Shown here in pieces: positions 1 through 10,640 of a DNA stretch of 64,000 nucleotides (the stretch's first letter is position 1; each line of letters begins with the position of its first letter). Location of the stretch: NCBI GenBank assembly GCA_963855995.1, contig OY979717.1, positions 67,564,354-67,628,353 of the forward strand, written 5' to 3'. This DNA comes from Muricea muricata (lineage: Eukaryota; Cnidaria; Anthozoa; Malacalcyonacea; Plexauridae). The position numbers and the translations under genes are program-made. Below the pieces are notes generated by a model. That model was given only the letters and a program-made list of their open reading frames with translations, had not been told where the DNA came from and did not search any database.

Positions 1-2992
1 ATAGATGACATGATAGAGCGCGGGGTAGTGCAGAAGTTGACGAAGGAAGAATTGGATGAATATACTGGCCCAGTTCATTATTTAAGCCATCATGAAGTAA
101 TGAAGCCCGAATCAACCTCGACACCATGCAGGATCGTTTTCAACTCGTCCGCCAAATGCAATGGACACTCGTTGAACGATTACTGGGCGAAAGGACCCGA
201 CTTGATGAACAACTTACTAGGCATAATGATTAGGCTTCGGGAAGGACAGTTTGTATTTGGGGACATATACGGAAAATGTACCACGCGATGAAGATGTCCT
301 TAGTTGATCAGCATACGCATAGATTCCTATGGCGTGATGAGGAGACTGATGAGCCAAGTACGTACGTCGTGACGTCCGTCTCATTTGGGGACAAACCGGC
401 TGGAACTATCGCGACGGTTGCTTTACGGAAAACCGCAGAAATGATGCAGGATGAATACCCTATTGCATCTCAGCATCTCCAGCCATATTGAACAATACAT
501 ATGTGGACGAGATTGTTGATAGTGTAGACGATACGAGTTCAGCAGTAAAAATTATGGATCAGACAGAGCGTGTCATCGAACGCGGGGGATTCCAAATTAA
601 ACGCTGGACGTATTTCGTGAAGAATGAAGGTGCCGATATCCCAAGTGAGCTACCTGACTGCTGCGATCCTGTGCTTCAGGGAACCACGGAACCTGCTATG
701 CAACCCATCAGGCACAACAACAATGAACAAAAGGTTCTCGGTTTGCAGTGGGATCCAAATGAGGATTGCTTTCGCTTTAAAGTAACTCTCAATTTTTCAC
801 CTCGTATAAGAAAAGTAAAAGCGGACCAAGTCTGAATCAGGATCAAGTTCCGGCATTGGTTCCCATGGTTCTCACAAAAAGAATGGTTCTATCGCAAATA
901 AATGGGATATATGATCCAATGGGTTTGGCAACACCATTTACATTGAGAGCAAAAATGCTGATGAGAAGATTGTGGCTTGGAGGAGCAAAGAGTCTTGGTT
1001 GGGACGATCCGATGCCTGAATTCATGCGCAAGAGTGGATTAAGTTCTTTATTGAGCTCTTCGAAATGGAGAAAATTAAGTTTCGGAGGTGCATTAAGCCA
1101 AAGGATGCGATGGGCGACCCAGTTTTGGTTATTTTCAGTGATGGATCAGATGAAGCATATGGAACTTGTGCGTATGTAAGATGGAATCTGACCAACGGGA
1201 GTTTTGGGGGTGTTCTAGTGGCAGCAAAGTGTCGTGTAAACCCTGTTCGCAAGATTACTATTGTTAGAGCTGAACTGAATGGTGCATTGTTGTCGAAACG
1301 GCTCAGTTCCTTTATTAAGAAGGAGTCGCGATTGAATTTCCGAAAGGAATATTTCATTACTGATTCAGAAATTGTTCGGGCTATGATTCAGAAGGAGTCG
1401 TACGGGTTTAATACTTATGCCACTGTCAGAGTGGGGGAGATCCAAGAAGCAACAGCACCTGGTGATTGGTATTGGGTTGATGGTCAGAAGAATATTGCGG
1501 ACTAGACGACGCGGGCAAAGAAGCCACAAAACATCAGAAGAAAGTTCATGGCAACAAGGGCCAGAATTCTTTCAACTGGATGAATCTAAGTGGCCAATCA
1601 TGAATACGGCATCAGCGGTCGAGTTGCCAGAATTGACGAAGAAAGCATTTAGTGTTCAGGCACAGGCTCTCCACGAGTACTCAATCTCCAACGTCATTGA
1701 TATTACTCGATTTTCTTGTTACTATCGTCTGCTGAGGGTGACAGCTCGTATTTTGGCGATTTGCAAAGGAGAAAGAAGGTCAGGAGTTGATCCTGCTGCC
1801 GCACAAGCATCCAATCTCCCGTCTGTACGCTGAGAGAGTCCACAAACGAGGACATGCTGGCGTGTCGACTACAATGAGCAAGATCAGAACTCGATTCTGG
1901 ATACCAAACCTGCGCAGAATGGTCAGATCCATAAAGGGCTGATGTGTGTCATGCAGAAAGACAGAAAGAAGTTTAGAGAGTCAAGTCATGGTGTCCCTTC
2001 CGAAGGAACGTCTGTTGCCAGCACCAGCATGGACCGCTACGGCAATTGATTTCTTTGGTCCATTCATGACGAGAGGAGAAACCAATAAGCGATTGCGAGG
2101 AAAGGCGTACGGTTTGGTTTTCAATTGTCTGGCAAGTAGGGCAGTATATGTCGATATTTCCACAGACTATAGCACGGGAGGATTTCTGATTGTCATGCGA
2201 AGATTTATTTCTCTGCGTAGATTCCTGCGAGTCATATTCTCTGATCGTGGATCGTAACTTGTTGCTGCTGACAAAGAACTGAAGGCGGTTATTAGAGGCC
2301 CAGACGAGAATCAACTTCGCGAGTTTGGGGCAGAACAAGGGTTGGAGTCGAAATTCACAGCAGCGGATGCTCCTTGACAGAATGGGTGTTCAGGGTTTTT
2401 GGTGAAGTCAGTGAAGAAGGCAATAAAGAGAGTAATTGGCGAACAGGTGCTCATGTTTTCAGAATTGCAAACTGTATGCTTTGAAGCGGCGAATTTGGTG
2501 AATGAACGTCCGATTGGTGTTCACCCTACGGAACTCGGTGATGATGTATATCCAAGTCCTAATCATCTAATGCTCGGGAGATCGTCTACGCGAGTTCCAA
2601 GTGGTCCCTTCAAACAAACAAGAGATCCACGTCTGCGGCTCGAGTTTGTTCAAAAACTGATCGATATGTTCTGGAAACGTTGGAACAGAGATTATTTCCA
2701 AAGTCTACTGATAAGGCAGAAGTGGCACGTAGAGAAAAGAAATGTCAAGGTCGGCGATGTAGCTCTGATCCAAGATTCAAATGCGGTTCGAGGACAATGG
2801 AAGATGGGTTCTGGGACACAGGCGTTTCCAGGAGATGACGAGAGAGTACGAAAGGATGAAGTACAATACAAATGCTTTCCACCGGACGACAAGTCGAAAG
2901 AAAACGAAGGAAATTCATACACGGTAATTCAACGTCCTGTGCAGAGGTTTGTGGTCATTCTTCCGGTTGAGGAATCAGGCACAATGAAGTAG
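1..2992 (+). pseudogene. BEL/Pao retrotransposon pol, 5'-cut and decayed
   Basis: Pol polyprotein remnant read in several frames. The RT comes first (1-835): a CRIVFNSSAKCNGHSLND stretch typical of BEL/Pao, then a YVDE box near 500 where YVDD is expected. An RNase H-like part follows (1065-1505, FSDGSDEAYGTCAYVRW). The integrase core is at 1946-2257 (TAIDFFGPF) and the BEL-type C-terminal domain at 2399-2992 (PNHLMLGRSS, FWKRW, VKVGDVALIQD). Frame changes near 280, 490, 840, 1060 and 1500, plus stops near 1505 and 2257, mean it cannot make Pol. Gag and protease would lie left of the window. The BEL/Pao call is secure from domain order and wording. Confidence 0.85.
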
Positions 2993-3013
2993 GTTTTGTC
3001 AATCGCAATTTCG

Positions 3014-3374
3014 TGTGTGGGGCCAGAATGTTTTGTGTTGCAAGATAAATTGCAATTGCGGTTCGTGGAAATAAAGCATTCGAGTGGAAACACCGAAGTG
3101 GAAGCGTCGAGGTGGAAGGACAAAAGATAAAAAAGGATTGTTGTGTTGATGTTGTAATTAATTTACGGATATAAGCGAAGTTACGCATTACTTAACTTTC
3201 ATATTTACGGTATTACCTCCGAAGAGGACGATATTGGAACAAAGCTTCGTGTTACGAGTCGCTATTGTGTGAGTTATCAGTATTATCTGCACATTCTTAG
3301 TTTTGTATGTATTGTATACTGATTACGAATATTACATTTTATGTAGGTTTGAAACAATATTATTAAAGGTTACA
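3014..3374 (+). repeat. Putative 3' LTR of the BEL/Pao copy
   Basis: This block follows the end of the Pol frame. It opens with TGTGTGGGGCCAGAATGTTT, a start commonly seen in BEL LTRs, and could end at ...GGTTACA, giving a TG...CA element of about 360 bp. No second LTR is in the window for comparison, so the limits are inferred. Confidence 0.4.
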
Positions 3375-5989
3375 AAGCAATAGCGTTTTGAAGGAGTTGA
3401 TTTAACAAAATCTTCTTCAATAATTGCGTTGTGTTCCTCAGCGTCAACTCCCGGTGCACCGTTCTAGACGTGGCGCAGGCAAATATAACACCGTAACACA
3501 TTTCCGTTTCACCTTTCCTCACCTTGCAGATCAACGGTCCGGCAAAGTCTACCCCAGTCACTTCGAATGGTCTTCCTCACTTTTTCTGAATTCTGGCAAA
3601 GGCGCTGTCGACGGTGCTCGATACGGTTTGGTGGAAAAAACTTTGCAGGTATTGTATCGGCTAATAGCTTTCCTCACTTTAAAGCGCAAATATGGAAGCC
3701 ACTATTGTTCTCTCATCGCATCATCGAATTATCGTTGCGTGTGTGTGCTCTATCAGTTTCTTGACAAGCTGCGATGCATCCACATACATCGGTTGGTATC
3801 CCGAGATTCTGCCTGTGCATAATACTATTACCATAGATACTATTACCATCATCTTTGATTACTCGGCAGCCTCCGCTTCCTCATTGACATCACGCTGGAC
3901 CCTACGAATCCAACAATTCCTTGCCGTTTCAATTTCGTCGATGGTGATTGGTTCTCTCTTCTTTAACCCGTGAACCTTCGACAAGCTGTTACTTAAGAAT
4001 CTTAGTACCGGAGTGTTTTCCAGTACGGGTTTCTACCAAGTAATGTGTCCCGTTCGACGGTGGGCTGGTTCCTTCATGGGTGTACACTCTTGTCTGTGCC
4101 CTTTGGTTCTCGTTAGCTTCGGTTGTTCCGGCCAATACAGTTCGCTCAAAAGCCACTTGGGGCCTGTATACCACCCTCCGTTCTCCATTCACTTAACTGA
4201 CGCACTTCGACTTCTTAGATCAGCGGTATTGATCTTCGTGAGGCAGTATTCCATTTGATTCCAAACTCCGCAACCGATTCGCCATGAATACTTTCAACGG
4301 CTTAGCTGGGTTGGATATCTAGAATAGGACAACTACATTGACCATCCATATCGTGATCGAGGCAACAGGCATATTTTTCAGTGCTAAGCATATTTTTTAG
4401 CCATGTTCGTCGCAATATGTGCACTAACCAGCTCAAGTCGCGGTATCCGCGTGTTTCTTTTGGAGATTCTCGAAGCCAGGAGACCCTTCACTATCCCTGA
4501 TCCGTGATCGATAACTGCTATAGTGACACAGGAGCACGCCAGGTTACTAGCATCAGCAAAAATGTGTAAGTGAATCGACTTGGTCATACGTAAATTATTC
4601 ACTATACTACGTGGCACTTTCACGTTCCGAAGTTGCTTTGCCCATCTAAATCACTCTCTGTTCAAGGGTTTTGACACCTTAGCATTCTAATTTCCCTGCT
4701 CACCACAAGCTTCTCTATAAATCCGTTTTCCTTCAGCAACAGCTGGAGAAGCAATTCCCAATGGCTCGTATATTTTCCCAACATAACTGGCTGTAAATTT
4801 CTTTCCAGTACTTATGCAAAGGGACATACCGCTTACGAAGATTTCCGTCGCTTCTTGTCCGCTACTTTTTCATCTCTGTGGGATCATCCCCTGCCTTCGT
4901 CACGTTGTCGACGTATGTGTTTTCTTTGAACGCGTTGACCATGGACTCGTATACTGCTTGTTGTTGATTCAGATGGTGCTGAATCATTGCTCTCAGCATG
5001 AATGGGCTTTCCTCTGCCACAAACGGTACTCTTGTAAATCGTAGGTTCTTCTTGTTTCTGTCCATACTGAATAGGAATAGCAAAGCATCCCGGTCTTCGT
5101 TCTCGACACCGACTGGGGAAACGCTTTCTGGATGTCAGCTAACGCTATACTGGGTGTCACAATATCGCTCGTATTAGTATATCCCGAGGGAGTGGCTGAA
5201 GTGGTGAACCGGTAAACATGTAATCGTTTACACTGTTTGCCATCGGATGTGGCTTCATACTGGCATCAAATACCATCCTCACCTTCGTAGTCGTAGCAAC
5301 CCGTTTCACAACTGGCTTGGGTAGCATATAGAATAAACATTTCCTCGTCGGTATCTCTGGTGCTCTTTCCAGCTGGTTCACGACCACGTATTCTTTCTTC
5401 AAATCTTTGGTCTTGATTGACTTTCCTCCAAACATAGTTGAGCCGCTTCCTACTCTACTCCAGATTGCCACTGGACATCGTTGCTCCTGCTACCCAGGGT
5501 GCGCTTACTTCTTTACTTCTTTCTGTCGTCTTGGATATGTTCTCCAGAAACACCTGGTAAACACCCAACAGATGACGGACTTTATTGTAACCTAAAATAT
5601 TGGCATAGATTGTTCTGTTGAACTGTTAACTGTAACAATCTCCTTGTCGCAAAGGTCATGTTTTTTTTTCTTCTCAGCAGCCTCTCTCGAAATAAAGTTT
5701 CGACCTGAACCGGTATCCATAGGAATGCCCAGAACACCTCTCCATTTGGCTTGACAGGTATTATTGCTCGCAGAGTTGGCTCCTCAGTTACTGAGGTGTA
5801 TCTAGTCAACACAGGGTTCTTTCCATTGGTATCCTGAGATCCATTTCCATCTTCGTTTCCATTGTGTTTTCGCCACAATGAAAGGCATCCAACCTCGTCC
5901 CGGGCGCTTTGATGTTCTATGACAAATACATACATGCGGGTAATAATGACAAAATTATCGGGGAAGCACCGGGCAGAAACCGTATTCAA
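3375..5989 (-). pseudogene. Second BEL/Pao gag-pol remnant, opposite strand
   Basis: Read on the minus strand from about 5989 downward. First comes a Gag-end/protease-like part (5582-5989), then RT (5157-5471: KVRMVFDASMKPHPMANSVN; 4862-5083: ending near YVDNVT), RNase H (4384-4623: HIFADASNLACSCVTIAV, PRLELVSAHIA), then the integrase (3989-4192, and 3375-3561 with MTGVDFAGPL). It has many frame changes and stops. The integrase stops abruptly where the plus-strand BEL copy ends, so that copy may have inserted into this one, or both were truncated there. It differs from the first copy, so the pair is not a recent inverted duplication. Confidence 0.8.
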
Positions 5990-6100
5990 GATGGTAGACT
6001 TGCAAATATGCTACTATGAGGCTTCACGAAAATATTCGCTCGGTGCTTGCCATGGTGATTACTGCCTTAGAAAGGCCAGTCCTCTAGACCTTTGGAAATG

Positions 6101-7403
6101 AAAAAAGGATGCTCTCAACGATAGTTGTGTTGAAAAGATGGCGTTTTTCGAGCTCAATGACATCGCCCATCGACCTTCGATCCTCATCCCTAGAGCTGCC
6201 ACTAAAGACAATTAAATATCTCCAACAATCCCCCCCCAAATATTTTCACTATTTTTATGATTAAACAAAAAAAAATACAAAGTATGGTCCCAATTATGGG
6301 CAATTATCGAGGAAAATATGAACAATAAGGCATATGTATATGCTATGCTAAAAAGCCAGCAGTGCTTAACTCGAGACTAATTATATATTGAGAAACTATT
6401 TAACAATTAGTCGCCGAAGGCGAGGTGATTAGAAGCCTATATAGGGTTGTAATCACCGAGCCTGAGGCGACTAATTGTTTTGGTATAAATCTCCAGGTGT
6501 TTACAAATAATAATCAGCTAACTTTACAAAAATTTACTTTAAAGTTATTATTGTATAAAGAAAGCAAAAAGATAGAGTCACTGGTCAGTGACTATCACTT
6601 CAAAGACAGTGAATCTTGACCAATCAGAATGCAGGAAAATCGGTAGTCATCTGGAAATTTATACTAATGTCGGATATTCGGCGCTCAAATACGTCAGTCT
6701 GGCAAAGCTTCGAAAAATCCTGAAATGAAGTGTCAATGTTAAAACTTTGCCTGAAGCAAAAGTGGCAGGTATGCATCATTACGTTAAGCCAACCCAGAAC
6801 TATGCCGCTAATTATAATTTGATCATGCATGTCGGAACAGACTATTTAAAACAATGTTCCCCACGTCAAATGTCAACGTCAGTAGCTAAGACAACAGATT
6901 TTAAAACAAGAAATTCCCAACAACGAAGCTAATCATTATTTCAGAATTCATAAGAGGAGAAAAAGAGGAGCGATGGCCAGCAAATTAATAGAAAAGTCAA
7001 ACAAGTCAATACGAAGCTGTCACAGGTATACACAGGTAACAATTGGGGTCTTTTATCTCATAAAAAACAAAACAAACAAGAACTGCAACTCTTGCAAAAA
7101 ACATTTTTGAAACATTAAAAATTAATTATTAATTGCCTCCTTAGTTGAAGTCCCACATCAGGTAACAGTAATGAAAACTCTACAACCACGAACAGCCTGA
7201 TATCAATTAACAGTTTAAATGAGAATGAAGGACTTATTCTAAGCTGAAGGGCTTCAAGATTGAAAATCTCAATATTGCTGGCTCAGTGACATAAAGATGA
7301 ATTGACTGTATTTATATCTAAGCAACCTTTCGACGCACACTGTATTAATGATATATATACAATGCATAAACAGGGCTGAATTGTCCCCAGATACTAATGA
7401 GGC
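6101..7403. other. Non-coding stretch, no gene seen
   Basis: AT-rich sequence with only short chance reading frames. The one clear structure is the hairpin at 6402-6478. I see no exon with credible splice sites and no RNA gene. Confidence 0.5.
6402..6478. repeat. Hairpin repeat (CAATTAGTCGCC...GGCGACTAATTG)
   Basis: CAATTAGTCGCCGAAGGCGA is followed about 30 bases later by an inverted copy ending GAGGCGACTAATTG, with GGTGATT/AATCACC as the inner part of the stem. The compact stem, with no coding signal, suggests a tiny MITE or structured repeat. A target duplication is not obvious. Confidence 0.55.
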
Positions 7404-7472
7404 AATCCACCCTTTTCGAGGTTGACCGACGGGGGGTAACACGTGTAGTAATTCGAAACAGTCGGACAAACA
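7404..7472 (+). repeat. Left copy of a ~70-bp inverted repeat pair
   Basis: AATCCACCCTTTTCGAGGTT and the following ~50 bases recur in inverse orientation at 9199-9269 with few differences; TAGTA is replaced by CAGCGTA near the middle. The pair brackets about 1.7 kb containing the SAP-like exon and the foldback element. Confidence 0.7.
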
Positions 7473-7934
7473 ACAATAGTCAGGGAGGCAGAGGTAATTT
7501 TACCCACCTTCTCCAGGGACAAATCAATTTTGCTCTTAATAAATTGTCTTTTGGATGCCTAGTATCACAATTCTGAATGTTGTTTGGCCCGATTTATCTT
7601 GTGGGCTTTGGTCAGCACGTTTTTCTTCAGTTTTATTATAAAACTATTATGTGGTCAAAAATAGTAAACTTTCAGATTCGTTCATTTATAGGAAGCTTAT
7701 AAAAACCACATATAAGACATCACTACGGGTACCCTTGTTTTTCAAGCCGTTTTCGAGTTATTGCTGCTTCAAAATGGGAAAGTGTCCTAAAATGGCGCTA
7801 ATTATCGATAATTTTAGCGAAATTTACTTTTTAAAGACAAAAAAAAGCAAAGTAAAAAAGGGCAAAATTCTATCAAAGCACGGATAGTAGTTTGAAGCGC
7901 AATCATTTTGAGAAATGTCGCTTCTGACTTGTAA

Positions 7935-8288
7935 CAATATTTAAAAGCGCGAGGCGTTTCAGTAACTGGATATCTTAAACCAGCATTAGTTGAGATAGCG
8001 AAATCCGTCGAAAAAATGCTGATACCTGACTATGCAAAATCAAAAGAGGAGAACAAGTTGATTATTCATGGTGTTGAAATAGAAGATCCGCTATCTTCAG
8101 CGCACGAATATGTAAATGATTATAACGCATCGCCGCCATTCGGTCTTTTCGATATTTTTAACCATCTCATATACAGTTCCACCGAACTTGATAAACAAGG
8201 GCTTGCCGCATACAAAGCATTTGAAGACTATCGTATTTTTAAAGAGGGATATGTTGAATCTCTATTATCAAAGCCATTACCCAGTGTG
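7935..8288 (+). pseudogene. SAP-like exon of an unidentified protein, interrupted
   Basis: Open from 7935, just after a stop at 7932; an ATG lies at 8016. The first ~25 residues (YLKARGVSVTGYLKPALVEI) resemble a SAP-type motif, as in DNA-binding proteins. The later part (GLAAYKAFEDYRIFKEGYV) resembles the leader of large cnidarian YqaJ/SWIM-type proteins; that likeness is from memory. The frame breaks at 8288 where a foldback element begins. After that element, at 8846, a few matching-frame codons (VGVHLYVGIA) occur before a stop. It could be a host exon fragment or part of a DNA transposon. It is not functional as it stands. Confidence 0.45.
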
Positions 8289-8845
8289 ATATGGTTGGCC
8301 ATTTGTTTAAAAATGGGTTCGTGATATATGGGCTCTAATCCAATGTATATTTTTCACCAAACACTTTAAACGCATATATATGTGTCTTTTTGACGCGTGT
8401 ATATTGAAATATTATTACTATTAATTCCAATTCCAACAAATTACCAAAAAAGGTACAAAAGGATACAAACTAAATTAACAACATTACATAACAATAAAAA
8501 AACTAGAGAGTTATTACAAGAATGTGTTGATTATAATACTATTCTAGCAAGTCAAATGCTGCTAATATATCAAAACAATACTTTGACGAGATTTTTATGA
8601 TATTTTTATCATATTTATATGCGTACAAAACACGCATATATATATGCGTACAAAACACGCATATATATGTGTACAAAACACGCATAGATATGCGTACAAA
8701 ACACGCATATATATGGGTGTTTTGTATGCATATACACGCGTCTGAAAGACACATATATATGCGTTTAAAGTGTTTAGTGAAAAATAATACATTGGATTAG
8801 AGCCCATATATCACGAACCCATTTTGAAACAAATGGCCAACCATA
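8289..8845. mobile_element. Foldback MITE, TATGGTTGGCC termini
   Basis: The left end (TATGGTTGGCCATTTGTTTA and on for ~115 bases) is repeated inverted at the right end, with about four mismatches in the outer 60. It is flanked by GTGTGA on the left and GTGTGG on the right, a probable 6-bp target duplication with one change. The middle is a tandem array of short palindromes. There is no transposase ORF, so it is non-autonomous. Its TATGG...GGCC ends and 6-bp duplication resemble those of the element at 26932-33566. Confidence 0.8.
8618..8714. repeat. Tandem array of ~24-bp palindromic units
   Basis: About four copies of TATGCGTACAAAACACGCAT plus an ATATA linker. Each unit is itself a small hairpin (TATGCGT/ACGCATA). 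It lies in the centre of the foldback element and extends its self-complementarity. Confidence 0.75.
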
Positions 8846-9198
8846 GTGTGGGAGTGCATTTATATGTGGGTATTGCCTAACCTTTTCACGGCTTGCCGTA
8901 GCAGGAATAGGGTCAGGGTCGGTCCATTATTACCAATAAAGTGCAATCCACAGATATAAGAACGTTTCGTGCAAACAAAATTGTCGCCCCGACAACATGC
9001 CCTTATCCATGCTTCTCGTCCTTTTTCTCTTTTAAAAGACGGAAAATCGTAAAATTGAACACATTTTCCTTCAGAATTTATTAATCTTTCAGGTTAACGC
9101 GAATCACTATTGCAAGTGCCTTACGCACGATGTTTAGCCATTTTCTTTTGCAGTCGAACTACTTAATATTTGCATGCGCAAGTACAATGAAAACGCAA

Positions 9199-9269
9199 TG
9201 TTTGTCCGACTGTTTCGAATTACGCTGCACGTGTTACCCCCCGTCGGTCAACCTCGAAAAGGGTGGATT
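9199..9269 (-). repeat. Right copy of the ~70-bp inverted repeat pair
   Basis: Inverse complement of 7404-7472, ending GGTCAACCTCGAAAAGGGTG. It could be the terminal inverted repeat of a ~1.87-kb element or two independent copies of a short dispersed repeat; no matching target duplication was found. Confidence 0.65.
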
Positions 9270-9432
9270 TGTCTTGAAATAAGGAAGCCAAAAAGTAAAC
9301 GATTGCCAGGATTCCCCCCCCCCCGGATCAAAACCGCAATTTTTAATGAATTCCAAACTTTTCTTAAAATAGCGACGGTGAAAATAAAGAGATAGTCAAA
9401 ACAGAAGATTTCAACTGCAATATGTTGAATAG

Positions 9433-10236
9433 TCATAGTAATAATAATGTTAATACTAGGACACTTCTGGACCTAATAGACATTTATCAGCTACGACAGC
9501 ATATCGACATACCAACCAGAACCTCCAGGGGCGTAAATCCTGGGGGGATGGGGGGTGGTTCACCCCCCCAAAGATTAAAATGAACAGTTTTGTCGGGCAA
9601 AACTAAGTGTTTAGTCGGGCAAAAAGCAACCAAGTGTTTTAAAGAAAATTTAATTTGTTTAAGTTAAAAGGTAAAAAAAGACTAAATTACGAAGTTGGTG
9701 CAATATAATGTGTAATAATAATGTACTGCCTAAGCCTATTGTGCTTACCACCAAGCCTGGTATTGACGCAATACGTTCTCTGCACATCTAAGCGAGGCTT
9801 GGTGGTGAGACAGTAGCCTTAGGGAAAACCCGCATAAGTGCTTTTGACAATAACTTTTATTTGTGAGTAATATCTACTTAGTGTGGGCGTGGCATTTTCA
9901 ACCACGCCCTTTTGTCGGGAAAAATTAGTTCACCTCCTCCCCCCTCCCCCAATCTTGAGACCCAAGTTACGCCCCTGAGAACCTCTATTAAGCATTAATA
10001 GACATCATATTCACAAAAATTGATGATACTAAAACTATTGGATCGAGTGTGATGAAATTGGGTATAATTGACCGTAACTTGGCATATATTTGTGGGAAAA
10101 TAGGAATTCCTAAACAGGAACCGAACTTTGTAGAAACAAGGCAATTTAAAAACAATAAAGGCGAGTTCCAGCATGATTTACTAGAAGCGTTTAGATTCAC
10201 GTTTCATTTAGAACCGAATACTGCATTGTATGAGTA
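9433..10236 (+). pseudogene. APE-type LINE endonuclease fragment, split by a MITE
   Basis: The left part (to 9525) reads LLDLIDIYQLRQHIDIPTRT. After the MITE, the right part continues with LAYICGKIGIPKQEPNFVET and RQFKNNKGEFQHDLLEAFRF. This matches the end of a CR1/L2-like APE endonuclease: the PTR element, a decayed SDH-type active site (IIDRNL) and the linker to RT. Stops and frame breaks occur between 9990 and 10050. RT is absent. The class is clear; the clade is not. Confidence 0.65.
9526..9977. mobile_element. hAT-type MITE, 452 bp, 8-bp TSD
   Basis: It begins CAGGGGCGTAAATCC and ends ...GTTACGCCCCTG. Inverted ends are followed by G-rich (left) and C-rich (right) tracts. It is flanked by AGAACCTC on both sides (9518-9525 and 9978-9985), a perfect 8-bp target duplication. 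CAGGGGCG ends with an 8-bp duplication are diagnostic of the hAT superfamily. No transposase is present. It sits inside the LINE endonuclease fragment. Confidence 0.9.
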
Positions 10237-10640
10237 GAAAGAAATATTTTGTCAAATTGCAAATATTCATGCGCCATATAGATCCAGGAAATAAAAATGA
10301 AAGCTGCCCATGCCAATAGCCAGAAGCAGTATCGAGTTTAGAGAAGTAGCACGCACCTGAAATTTCTGTGACGATTTTCTTACTGGTTGATAAAGTAGCG
10401 TTGTCGTTTAATTGCTTTATGGAGAGGTTGGGGATGAAGGCATATTCTCGATTTTTCATTTGGCTTTGAGACGAAGAGCAGAGCAATAACCTTTCTGCAA
10501 CAGGCTCTATCATGTCGAGGGTTATCCTGCGTTGAAGTTTCTCTTTGAGCTTTGGTTTTAAAAACACATGGAATTCCCCTACTAGAACAACCACATGCAT
10601 TACGTCTTATGTAACCTCTGTGGTGAATACTTTCCAAACA
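10208..10640 (-). pseudogene. Ty3/Gypsy RT N-terminal fragment
   Basis: On the minus strand, LKEKLQRRITLDMIEPVAE is followed in another frame by SKPNEKSRICLHPQPLHKAI (the Gypsy KPNG...RICLDP.PLNKAI block) and then CYFSKLDTASGYWHGQLS (the FSKLDA.SGYWQ block). The frame changes within ~60 bases. Only the front of RT is present; LTRs were not found. Confidence 0.7.

Noticed and set aside
8618..8714. CRISPR-like array of spaced repeats
   Set aside because: The units are adjacent palindromes without unique spacers, inside a foldback element in eukaryotic DNA.
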